From Psococerastis gibbosa (Eukaryota > Arthropoda > Insecta > Psocodea > Psocidae), in assembly GCA_963971405.1 (NCBI GenBank), contig OZ020486.1, positions 9,199,419-9,263,418 of the forward strand: a stretch of DNA of 64,000 nt, given 5' to 3'. A program made the position numbers and the translations under genes. Of this stretch, positions 54,476 to 64,000 are shown one piece after another (position 1 is the first letter of the stretch; every line of letters begins with the position of its first letter). Below the pieces are notes generated by a model that saw nothing but the letters and a program-made list of their open reading frames with translations, was not told the origin of the DNA and did not search any database.

Positions 54476-55852
54476 ATAAAATATAGCAAGCTATAGCTCG
54501 TCGTATTAGACAAAGAGAATGCTTCATTCTTATATTATTTCCATAGTAGTTCTAGACATTGAAATAAAGAGTTCAGCAACTGAAATTTACATCTAGTTCA
54601 ATTTTTTTCCGGCCCTTACGCAGTAACCCACAACTAAATCTACAATTTAGGTTTTTTTACATTGCCTCGTCAAATATAAAAAAAGGAAAAGAAAAATTTG
54701 CCTCAATTCTACAACCATGCGCAAGTGGCGGCTTGCAATGAATACAATTTAATTACAACGTACCTATTGATTCTTAATAAAAATTTAAGTTGAAAACAAA
54801 ATTTTGCGTCGAAACTAATGCAAATGATACTAACATAGCATAAAAGAAGTGCAGGAGAATATACATTGCAAGGCTAAAGACGAATTACAACTAGCCTATA
54901 GTTCTATAGGGAGAGATAGGACATTCGCTTCCCGCAATAAATATACTTTTGAAAATGAAAAATATATTTTTTGAAAATCGGGGGCCCCCAACGCGCCTCC
55001 TATGACCAGCCATTGCAATGACGTAGCAGATAGCCCCAGGATTCAAAGAATATTTTTGGTGGGTTCGAAAGTCCTATCTCCCCCATATTGAACTCAAGAC
55101 TAGCTTACTGTGTCTCAAAATAATTTCACCGATACTCAACCCAAGCTATCGAACGCTTTTTTGTTGCCATTTTTGAATCCGTATAAGCCAGACATCTTTC
55201 TTGACACCAGAAGACCCTATCTATTATTTCAGATACATATATGGCAACTTCTGCTGGCGCTAACTATCATAGATACAATTAGACAATGTTTGTCGGCTCC
55301 TGCAGGTCTAGCTCGGAATGCAAGGAATAACTTATCGGGAAATATGATTAAATCTAAAAAAAACTTATGAAGGTAAATTGACGCACTCGGATTAAAATCA
55401 AAATAAATATAGTGTACGAACAGAATTAAATTTGTTCATTCCTGAATATGTTAGGCGTATGCGGAACTGAGGGCTCTAGTGGTGCCAACATAAAACAAAG
55501 TAGTCGTCTGCTTTGAAGCGGGAAAACGTATTTACGGTTTAATAATTCTCTTGGTTATTCTTGTCATTCGTGCTAGGCTTGCTGAACAAATTCGTTCATT
55601 GGAATTAGTGCCTTCTTCATTAGCACGGCGGAAAATAACTGGGTTAATTCCGGAAACCACCGTATTGGTCGTAGGTGATAGATTGAACAAGAAACCAAAT
55701 CAATAACGAATACTGGAAGTATTACTCTACTACCAAAATTAACCACATCTTGAAAATTAACTTTCAATTTCCGCATGACTTGATTTATTAGTTAATCTCG
55801 TCCATTTTAAATTCCTATTGTCTAATTAATGAGGAGTGGAATGAGATGTAAA
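54476..55852. other. Downstream flank of the RGG-protein gene
   Basis: No gene recognised. A plus-strand open frame of 86 codons (55,110-55,370) has no motif I know. TTTATT at 55,784-55,789 is a likely minus-strand poly(A) signal 64 bp beyond the RGG-protein stop codon. Confidence 0.4.
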
Positions 55853-58800
55853 CTATTTCTGGACTGCCGGGAAGGTTGCCGCAGACGCCTGCTGTTGTCC
55901 TGCCGCTGTCGTTCCTGCCACCCCACCGTAGCCCATGGCGTAGCCGGCCCATGCCCCTGCCTAAAAAAGAGGAGCCACCGATTAAAATTTGAAACTTAAA
56001 AAGCTTGGAACATACCAGATGAAATTCATAAATTGGGAGGGCCACTCGTGGAGAGGATAGCGAGGAGACTGCATTGATTCCAACATGTAAAGGGGATTCA
56101 TAAAATTAGTAGGCTGATCATGGCGATGTGGTATTATTATAATACCGGGGTAATATAATACCATGTCACGTGATGGAGTTAATTCAATTGTTTAATATAA
56201 ATTAACAATTTTCAGAATTTTTTAAATTGTGATGCTGGCAATACTAAAGAACTGAACTGAAGCGACTAAAAAATGAAGAAACTCACCAAGAATATAGCTG
56301 AAGATCATTCAATTGTTTAAATAGACACAATTTGAATTTTTTGCGCTTAGCACTCTTGCGACGATTACCAACATCAAAAATTAAAAAAATTCTGAAATTT
56401 AAATTTTATCTATTTTAAACAATTGAATTAATACCATCACGTGACATGGTATTATATTACCCCCGGGATTAAAATCGCCATGATCAGCCTCCAGGTAGGG
56501 ATAACTACTGCTGGGAGGCCTGTCACGGGAGCAAATCAACAATTTTTATTTGGTGAGGTAATGCTGGTGCACGGTTTTCCCGAAAACTGAAGCAGACTGT
56601 GTAAGTAGACCATGAATAGGGGTGAACCACTGCTAATTTAATGGATATTTTTGACGGCTCTATAATCTATATTTCCTGTGAATATCGACTTTGTACAAAA
56701 AACGCATCGGATTTGCTATTAAAGTAAAATGTAAAAGCTTAGCTAAACTTACTTGTCCCGCCTGTCCGTAGCTTGCGTAGGCTGCCGCATTAGCCGCTGT
56801 TTGCTGCGTCGCGTCCCCTGTCGCGCCAGTGGCTCCAGTCGTCGCAGCTTGGCCCGCCACCGCGGTCTGTCCCCAAGCCTGTGGGTACGCCTGATTGTAG
56901 TACCCTTGGTTCCAATTGCCCCACTGTCCTGTCCAGTTCTGTTGGTTCCAATTCTGCACAGAAAATCAAAATGATCATTGAAGTGACGGTGCATATTGTA
57001 TTCCATGACTATGAAGTAATATTAGAAGGTTCTGATTCAACAAAGTTAGATAGAATGATTGCTGATATGTTGCTAGGTTATGAGACAATCAAAGACTACT
57101 TAGATAGAATGATTGCTGATATGTTGCTAGGTTATGAGGCAATCAAAGACTACTAGTACTACACTTGTCAAACGCCGGGCAAGTAAGAAACATACTTCAC
57201 GACAAAGCACATGTTTCTATATATAGCCATAGAATAGTTTAAGTCATGCTATTTTGAGATTCACCATGATCATCAATAATCAGATCCAGTTGCCCGGGCG
57301 TGGTACGGGAGCCTTCTCCTACCTCTCTTCGGCGCATATGCTCCAAGAGTCCCGCGCCAAAATATTTTTAAAAAACATTCCATAAATTCAACAGTTCTTC
57401 TGAGATCGTCCTCAATTTGGTTTCTTTACAGCTTTCTTGGTAGTACTCCCACAATTTCCTCGAGCACCTGCTATTACCCATTCGCTTTACGTGTTCGAAT
57501 AATTGCAATAAACTTCTCGTTATCTTCTTCACCAATGGTTCGTCCACACCCAACTCTCTTCTCATCACTTCATTTCCAATCCTATCCATTCTTGTCTTCT
57601 GACGGGCTTGTGATTACGCCTTACTTTTAATTTTTGCAGGGATTTTATAAATTATGAACCTGGTCAACGACGTTTTTACGGACACCCAGCAATTCGTTAC
57701 GTTTTCGAATCAATTTTGGCCATTGGCAAACTGGCACATGCCCTTGATGTCAGCCTATGTTATCTATTCTACGTTGATGTACATACCTGCTGTCCGTATC
57801 CTTTCCACTGCTGCTGTTGTTGTTGCTGCTGCTGCGCAGCGTTGTAGTTCTGGCCCCAGCCACCCCACTGGTTCCCGTAGCCTTGCCAGCCCTGCTGCTG
57901 CTGCTGCTGGTAGTTACTGCCCCCCTGGCTCTGGTGGTCCCCCCCGCGGCCCCCTCGCCCTCCACTTCCGTATCCACCTCGCCCACTGTCGTACCCACCC
58001 CGCCCACTGTCGTATCCGCCTCGCCCACTGTCACGTCCGCCGCCACCACCACCGCGGCCTCCCCGTCCTCCATCTTGGTTCCATCTTTGGGGTCCCTGTA
58101 ACCAATGCTGTACATTTAGACGGCAATGGGACACTTCACATCTGTTATTGGCACTAATCCTCCTGCAGACAGGGGGAGTAGTAGAGGTCTGGCAGGACTA
58201 GGACGAACGATCTCAAATAAATCTAGGCTTCTACTCTACTACTAGTTGCGAGTTCGAAATTTCAACGGAAATACATGTTTTTAGGTCCGAGGAACAAAAA
58301 AAGTGTACGATATGTCTGTTTGCCGATTTGTGGACAAACTCGATGGATTGCGTCAAAATTCGGCATGTAGTTTTATAAAAATCATATCACGGAATAAGTT
58401 TTTCTATTTTAGGCGAACTCATTTTTGGGGGTCATAAATAAATAAAGAATGACTTTAATATAGCTGAGACCACACTAGCGGAGTTAAGGGCCATAAGGCC
58501 CTCTCTTACACTCAACTAGGGGTCAGGAACACCTACTACTACTTACTAGCCAACGCCCACCCTTGGCATTTCTGCCATCAGGCGCCGCGCTGACCAGTAT
58601 AGATGTGCCGTGTGTTCATCTCCGGTAAGTCGATCGTTTCTTTCATCATCATCGTCAGGAACAAAAACAGTATACATTTGCAGTAAAAGGTTCCAATAAT
58701 TCAAAAAATTCCCTAAGACTAAAACACTCACACACACAAGCATGGGGCGGTTCGAATAAATCCTAGCCTATGTAATATTTGAAATTAGATACTCCTTGAG

Positions 58801-61800
58801 TCGTCTAATTCACAGTTAGTTTCGGCGAATCTTGAATGTTACGGGGGATGGAGTTAATGTCATATGCGGCCATACACGTCAAAATAAAATAAAAAACCTA
58901 AAAGGCTCAAACTATTTTTTTTAAATTTTGCATATACTGTATATTAGTCGTTATCAATACAAATAAACCGCACTAGGTCCAGTTTGGTTAAGAAAAAATT
59001 TATTTTCATGAAATATGACGAAAAAATAATTTTTCTGCGGAACCTTTGTATCGATGTTTTCTAACTTCGGGCATGTTTTAGGTGCTAAATAGAGTAACAA
59101 AATGAAACAGGTTGCTTTCCTAAGGAAAAATTTGTGAATTGACCGACTGACGGACGGAGCACATTACTAAAGTACCGCCAACATTGAAGGACGGCCAGAT
59201 AGAGCACAAAACAAAGACAACAATATAAAGTAGCTGTGTTAAGCTCGACAGAACTTTAACCTTCAGAACACACTGTAGGGAGCTTAAAGGCAAAATCAGC
59301 GCCAGAAACAACATTTTACGGAAGCTGACTGGATCGTCTTGGGGAGCACAACCTGAACTTCTGAGAACCTCAGCACTGGCACTATGTTTTTCGGCAGCAG
59401 AATACTGTGCACCAGCGTGGGAAGCCTCCGCGCACACTAGACATGTGGACGTTGCCCTGAATGAGACAGTAAGGATTATCTCTGGCTGTTTGAAACCAAC
59501 GCCAACCTACAAAGTTTACCCTATAGTAGGTATAGCGCCCCCTCACATCAGACGGACAGTAGCCGCAGAAAAGGAGAAGACCAAACAGGAAAACGACTCC
59601 AGGCACCCAATGTATCAGCAGGAAAGACCGCCAGAACGTCTACGCTCCCGTAACAGCTTCCTCAAAAGGCGAAAACCACTAGAAACTAATGCCGAAATAC
59701 GGAGAACTAGTCTATGGGAGGAGGAACTCCCGATTATCTCCAATTTCAAAGCCAATGAAGAAATAGCAAAGGGAAGCCACCTGCCCTACGGAGAGTGGAG
59801 AACACTAAATAGGCTTAGAACTGGAGTCTCGAGATGCAGATACACGCAGAAGAAATGGGGTTATATTGAGGACGAATTATGTGACTGCGGGGAGGTCCAA
59901 ACTGCTGATCACCTTCTCGTATGCAGAGACATGGGCACTGTTTGCAGTGTAGCTGACCTTTTTGTATGCAACGACAACGCCATCAAGGCCGCAAAGTTTT
60001 GGAAAATGATCTGACGGTCCGGACACGGAAAGTAAGTAAGTAGTAGCTATAAGTACGGACCAGACCTACCATCACCTACCATTGTATGTAGGAGACTACA
60101 TCAAATTTCACAGGATTTATTATATAATTAATTCGAAAGGCTATCACAGTCGAAGTCAAATGATCAAGTAGTGGAATCCGAGCTGATGGGCCGTGGCAGA
60201 TCTGAAAGAGTACTTCCAAACCTTTTGTCAACATCTTCAGTGGCACTACGTAGAGTTGCCAACCACAGATGTTGAAGGAAGCGTGGAAGGACGTTTTTAC
60301 ATCGACCAAGGCCTATGAGCCCGGATTCAACTGCTTCATCACAAGATATATTGACCCAACCCCATTGACAACAGATCAAAGCTTCGGCTGCAACACAACG
60401 TTCCAAATACTATTGCTTTAAATATGAAATTCTGCTAGCTCAGCTGCGTACACATTAATATGCTTCCCTTTACGCGCCAACTGCCAACAGCCATCGGTAA
60501 AACACAGTGCACTGTTTTTCAAAATTTAACCGATGAGCTAATAATATGCACTTACCCGACTTTCCTTATCATCAGAACGATCATCCCTGCCCCGTCCGTT
60601 TCTCTCGTACTTTCCACCACCACCGCCACCGCTCGGCCGCTGTGGCGCATCGTCGCGGTTTGATCCACCCCAACCGCTCCTAAACATTACAAAATACATA
60701 AACTAGACGAAACCACTTCGATTGTCTTCAAGTTAATTTTGCTTCTTCTTTATCAACATTATTAGTACCGCCTTCAGGGTGTCACGATGTTTGGCATGGG
60801 GATGGGGTCGACTAAGGAACTTCCATAGCGGCCATCTTGCGTGTTTTAACTTGCTATGATATGAATGAGGGGACCTCCTGATTATAGCGGACTCCGAACC
60901 ACTTGGCATTCAGCCTCTTACATGAATTATTATTTCTAATTAGACAGAGGTGAAAGCCCTGATCGTTATCCACAACACTACGGGTTTCGCCAGCAACCTA
61001 TTAAACGCCTCACATCATTACGAAATCCCATCCATCAGACATCCGCAAGTGTGGCAAGTCTGATAGGTTACTGGCAATTTCAAAAATGTACACAGTCATT
61101 GATGCCATCGAATACAGGAGCACAATGTTTTGAGATTGCAGGTTGCTGCGAGTCAACTACTGGTAAGAAGCACTGACAATTTTGATATTTCATTAATATG
61201 ACATATGTATAATCGTAGGGGTTTGATTAATGCCCAAGTTATGTTATTTTATAGGTAGTCACGACTCGCGCCCATACTAAGGGCGAAAGACGTTTTTATC
61301 TTGTTTTGACCATTTTAGATCTAGATTTTTTTTAAAACCAACAATTTAATGAATGCATCCGATTGACCTCTTCAGTCGCCTCTGTAGGTTAGTACCCGTG
61401 TTGAGTTACGACACATGAGGGGGCAGATGGTTGAGCTATGATAAAAACTGTATTTAGCAATGAATACTTACCCTCCGCGATTTTCTCTCCATGCGGGGGG
61501 TCCACTGTCTCCCCCTCGGCCTCCACGGGGCCCACCAGAGTTCCAGCCACCTCTCTCACTAGCTGTAATTCATTTTCAATGCACCTTATTAGTGTATCTA
61601 AGGGTTTAAGGGTAAGGCTGGAGACTAGGGTGCTGTCTAGCAAGAAGTAATTTTTATATATTTGATTTTTTTTTCAAACTACGCCGATTTTTATTTATTA
61701 AGAGCAAATAGGACACCGCCCATTTTAGAGCTATGAATGAAGTCACTTCCCCTAGAGCAAGTAATCTTCTACATTTTGATGCATGATACGTGCCTTTCAT

Positions 61801-62211
61801 TAACACCAATCTACTAGTTAATTTTTACCCACCAAGTTCAATAATTGAGGCCAATCGGGGTTAGTTAAGGACACATATACATCAAAATGTAGAGGAGCAT
61901 ATCTCCTAAGGAATGTGATCTATATTTGACATCTCTATGATGGAAAATTTTAAGAGATCTTGGAGTTTTTACATCTGAAAGAATTTTTCCCTCCGATTGT
62001 CAAGTGCGTAATAAGATATAATAGATAGAAAAGAGCTTACAGCGAGGTCGCGAGAAGTCGCCTCGATCACCCCGCCACGACCGGTCCCCTCGATCCCCAC
62101 GAGGACTAGTACGATCGTCAAAGCGACTGCGACCACCTCGATCGCCAAAACGTCCACCTCGATCACCTCCACCACCGCGACCACGGAAACCGCCTGATCG
62201 GAAGTCTCCAC
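55853..62211 (-). CDS. RGG/Gln-rich RNA-binding protein, C-terminal exons (5' end outside window)
   Basis: Six exons join in phase: 62,041-62,211, 61,472-61,562, 60,556-60,679, 57,787-58,095, 56,753-56,953 and 55,853-55,960. They encode about 333 residues, all low complexity. First come RGG/RGD repeats (RGRGGGGDRGGRFGDRGG, RGDRGDRSWRGDRG), then a Gly-rich part with KYERNGRGRDDRSDD, then RGGYDSGRGGYDSGRGG followed by Gln runs, a Trp/Asn/Gln part (NWTGQWGNWNQGYYNQ), an Ala/Thr part and the terminus ATFPAVQK. Such a tail is typical of hnRNP-type proteins (hnRNP U-like, FET and similar) and would bind RNA and favour condensates in the nucleus. The folded domains that would identify the family lie upstream of the window, so the exact name is left open. 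The first exon here begins at phase 1 after a good acceptor. Confidence 0.82.
56108..56491. mobile_element. Foldback MITE in RGG-protein intron
   Basis: About 384 bp with inverted arms of roughly 90 bp: 'ggctgatcatggcgatg', 'ggtaatataataccatgtca' and 'cgtgatgga...ttcaattgttta' on the left pair with 'taaacaattgaatt', 'tgacatggtattatattacc' and 'cgccatgatcagcc' on the right. No ORF. Lies in the intron between the last two exons. Confidence 0.8.
57047..57156. repeat. 54-bp direct repeat, two copies
   Basis: 'agatagaatgattgctgata' through 'caatcaaagactact' occurs twice in immediate succession with a single difference (gagacaatc versus gaggcaatc). Intronic in the RGG-protein gene; a recent duplication. 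Confidence 0.85.
58235..58440 (-). repeat. ~830-bp repeat family, inverted 3' part
   Basis: Reverse-complement match to the 3' third of the family ('tttaggtcc.aggaac', 'aaaaagtg', 'cggcatgtagttttataaaa', 'atcatatcacgg'). Together with 58,860-59,140 it is probably one copy split by a SINE and flanking sequence. In the RGG-protein intron. Confidence 0.65.
58441..58610 (-). mobile_element. SINE family 1 copy and attached repeat block
   Basis: 'actagcggagttaagggcc' and 'aggccctctcttacactcaa' match the SINE body at 12,265-12,315. An (AAAT)-type tail (about 58,435-58,446) is at its 3' end. The following block (ccaacgcc, atttctgccatcaggcgcc, ctgaccagt) matches 14,008-14,055 and may be part of the same or another element. 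Confidence 0.65.
58860..59140 (-). repeat. ~830-bp repeat family, inverted middle part
   Basis: Inverted and diverged: 'catatactgtatattagtcg', 'gaaaaaataatttttctgcg', 'gggcatgttttaggtg', 'aggttgctttccta'. It abuts a LINE fragment that starts at about 59,145. Confidence 0.65.
59145..60014 (+). pseudogene. CR1/jockey-like LINE C-terminal fragment
   Basis: The frame downstream of the RT core is preserved: HCRELKGKISARNNILRKL, then SALALCFSAAEYCAPAW, then PPHIRRTVAAEKEK, and a C-terminal zinc-like motif CDCGEVQTADHLLVC. It is shifted around 59,270-59,440, where two frames share the sense. The RT catalytic part is absent. Antisense to the RGG-protein gene, in its intron. Confidence 0.75.
61335..61418 (-). 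repeat. SINE-like family 2, copy 5 (truncated)
   Basis: 'acaatttaatgaatgcatcc', 'gattgacctcttcagtcgcc' and 'tgtaggttagtacccgtgtt' match the 25,688 copy almost exactly; the head is missing. Intronic in the RGG-protein gene, 50 bp from an exon. Confidence 0.7.
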
Positions 62212-62315
62212 CTGAAAACGAAATAAACATCTCTATTATAATCATTCAAGTAAGTCGACCAACAAAACTCATTCAAATCTGGGAAAAATTAAGATGTAAG
62301 CAGTTTATATAATTA

Positions 62316-62541
62316 TGTGCTAAAACCAGCACATGACAGCAGTGGCACAGCATACATGTCAGCAGCCGTGACTAAAGGCACAACACTAAGTAAGCAGCCG
62401 TGACCAGTAGGTGCAGCCAGCTCCGGCATGAAAAAGGCAGTCGTTGTCGCACTTCGTAGCTATTATCAAGTATGTTTTAGTGTTAGGAATTATATGGGCG
62501 TCTTTTAAAAAGAGATTTTTCGTTTATGGAAATTTAACTGG
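62316..62541 (+). repeat. Candidate 5' LTR region of the Gypsy element
   Basis: The gag ORF that begins at 62,908 needs a 5' LTR and leader upstream. A stretch ending 'atttaac' followed by 'tggcgctgcggacaggat' (about 62,537-62,554) looks like an LTR end and a primer-binding site. The left LTR boundary is uncertain and the matching 3' LTR is outside the window. Confidence 0.35.
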
Positions 62542-62907
62542 CGCTGCGGACAGGATTGTCGCGATCACGGTCTACTTTCCGGACTTTCCCTAAACGTGAA
62601 TTTTAGTGTAAAAACTTAAGGGTAGTTAAATTAGGAGACGGGTTCGGACTTAGGACTGTGAGTGGTTTTTAAACCTTAACGTGGCATTACTTTATATTTG
62701 TGCATACCCCTTGTGTTCCATTGGCGGATACTGGTTCCGGCGAACAAAGGAGAGATAAGGAGATACGGCGACAGCGAACTCGAAATATAAGGAACACCTA
62801 CGGACCCTTCAGAAGATGGTTTTGCTCATCCCTCTGTAAGTCCTTTGTTCCTATATATTGTAATATTTTAGTAAGGATTATAATTGTTTGTTGAATAAAC
62901 AATCTGT

Positions 62908-64000
62908 ATGTCCAGTTCTGATACTGATTCAGAAATAGAATTAGAAATTGTTGGAGACCAAAGTGAACTAGAAAATTTAGCCAAAGCTTTACCTAAGCGA
63001 ATAATTTTAGCGCAACCTAGGTTAAATTTAAATCAATCACCGAAAATGACTAACCAAAACCCCGCAAACCCTGATAAGGGCGAAGTTCAAATGCTAATGA
63101 ATGCTATACCTGAATACTTTCCCGAGGCAAACTTATCAATTTTTATAAATGAAGTGGATAAGCTGGTAAAACATCTAGATGGCAGATTAACACCCGACCT
63201 ATCATACATTTTAAGTTTTTCCATTCGTTCAAAAATTAAAGGAGAGGCTAGGGACTACATAGCTTATTATGGTGCCACAGACTGGGACGATATTCGAAAG
63301 GCATTACTACAAAAATATGGGGACCAACGTAGTGAGGAAATTCTGGTTTCTAACCTTACCCATTGCGTCCAGAAAAGATCAGAAAATTTTATGGACTATT
63401 ACGCTAGACTTTTAAAAATCTACAACGACATCATGCAAAATATTTCACTAAACATAAGTGACGCTAATCTATTGGCATTCAGGAAAGTGGAATATGCGAA
63501 GTTAGCCCTTAGGACCTTTCAAATAGGCATAATCGAACCCTATAGAACATTCCTGAGTCATTTTCAGCTCAATACTATAGAGGAATGCATTGCAAAATGC
63601 AACCACCTCGATAATAGACAGCATGAGTACGATTATTGTGAGTTTTTGAGAAAAACTCAAGAACAGGGTTTTTTCAAAAACCCAACGACTTCATCCCCAC
63701 TTCAAGCACCTCCAAAGGTGATTCAAACCATGCCTCCAGCCCAAAAGTATCAATATCAGAGTCAACCTGCTTTTGCCTCAAAACCTCAATTTTCCCAACC
63801 TATATTCCGGCCACAATTCCAGCAACAGTTCAGGCCTAATCCTTTCAACCTGCCACCCCCGAGGCCAACACAACCGGCATTTCAAAATCAGTCACCATTT
63901 AGGTCGTTTCAACCTCAACCACCAAGATTCCAACCCTACCAACAAAAACCATTTTTTGGATCAGGGAAACCAAACAACCCCCCAAACGCATTACCACCTC
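62908..64000 (+). CDS. Ty3/Gypsy retrotransposon gag (3' end outside window)
   Basis: An intact open frame of 364 codons starting at the ATG at 62,908 and still open at the window edge. The central part has the retrotransposon capsid pattern: DKLVKHLDGRL, KIKGEARDYI, WDDIRKALLQKYGDQRSEE and an EECIAKCNHLDNRQHEYDYC stretch. After residue about 260 it becomes Pro/Gln/Phe-rich (repeated QPxFxPQFQ type), a usual nucleocapsid-like region without CCHC knuckles so far. This arrangement is typical of insect Gypsy elements, including the errantivirus branch. The element is antisense to the RGG-protein gene. Pol and any envelope gene would lie beyond 64,000. Confidence 0.85.
   Translation, partial: MSSSDTDSEIELEIVGDQSELENLAKALPKRIILAQPRLNLNQSPKMTNQNPANPDKGEVQMLMNAIPEYFPEANLSIFINEVDKLVKHLDGRLTPDLSYILSFSIRSKIKGEARDYIAYYGATDWDDIRKALLQKYGDQRSEEILVSNLTHCVQKRSENFMDYYARLLKIYNDIMQNISLNISDANLLAFRKVEYAKLALRTFQIGIIEPYRTFLSHFQLNTIEECIAKCNHLDNRQHEYDYCEFLRKTQEQGFFKNPTTSSPLQAPPKVIQTMPPAQKYQYQSQPAFASKPQFSQPIFRPQFQQQFRPNPFNLPPPRPTQPAFQNQSPFRSFQPQPPRFQPYQQKPFFGSGKPNNPPNALPP

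Noticed and set aside
55110..55370. 86-codon plus-strand frame
   Set aside because: No motif, no conserved neighbours, no splice support.

Overview
This is a repeat-rich, AT-rich eukaryotic nuclear window. Every host gene I can support is a spliced metazoan gene with GT-AG introns. The gene set (GRIP, EMC4, BAP18, STMP1, a ZCCHC14-like gene) together with the transposon community (RTE-type and I-clade LINEs, CR1/jockey-like fragments, a Gypsy element with a long gag ORF, hAT and Harbinger-like MITEs, tRNA-headed SINEs) points to an arthropod, most likely an insect and perhaps a hemipteran. The order-level guess is an inference.

Layout. 1-9,301 (-): 3'-incomplete ZCCHC14-like gene (three exons seen) with a 3-kb RTE LINE in its large intron. 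10,459-13,108 (+): STMP1-like micro-protein gene with a five-codon first exon and two alternative terminal exons, each with its own poly(A) signal. 14,273-15,208 (-): EMC4, two exons. 15,447-24,616 (+): BAP18, four exons, start codon 238 bp from that of EMC4; its first intron holds a CR1/jockey-like fragment and a nearly full-length I-clade LINE bounded by a 13-bp target-site duplication. 25,959-41,805 (-): the main gene, a GRIP homologue for which I can join 15 exons with consistent reading phase at all 14 junctions (about 901 codons) and in which six PDZ domains, matching PDZ2-PDZ7 of vertebrate GRIP, are present. 41,806-55,852: gene-poor and repeat-dense (satellite-like repeat, cluster of direct and inverted copies of an ~830-bp repeat family, foldback elements, two RTE-type LINE remnants). 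55,853-62,211 (-): the last six exons of an RGG/Gln-rich RNA-binding protein gene whose 5' end lies outside the window. 62,908-64,000 (+): open gag ORF of a Ty3/Gypsy retrotransposon that runs off the end, sitting antisense in or beside that gene.

The host genes are unrelated housekeeping and scaffold genes and do not form a pathway: EMC4 (ER membrane insertase), STMP1 (mitochondrial micro-protein), BAP18 (chromatin reader complex subunit), GRIP (synaptic/muscle scaffold), an RNA-binding protein and a ZCCHC14-like protein. The most noteworthy observations are the alternative terminal exons of STMP1, the apparent absence of PDZ1 from GRIP, a decayed copy of a GRIP exon in its own intron, a MITE 28 bp from a GRIP splice acceptor, an inverted foldback created at a LINE 5' end, and the unclassified ~830-bp repeat with a terminal hairpin. 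I saw no convincing entirely new gene system.
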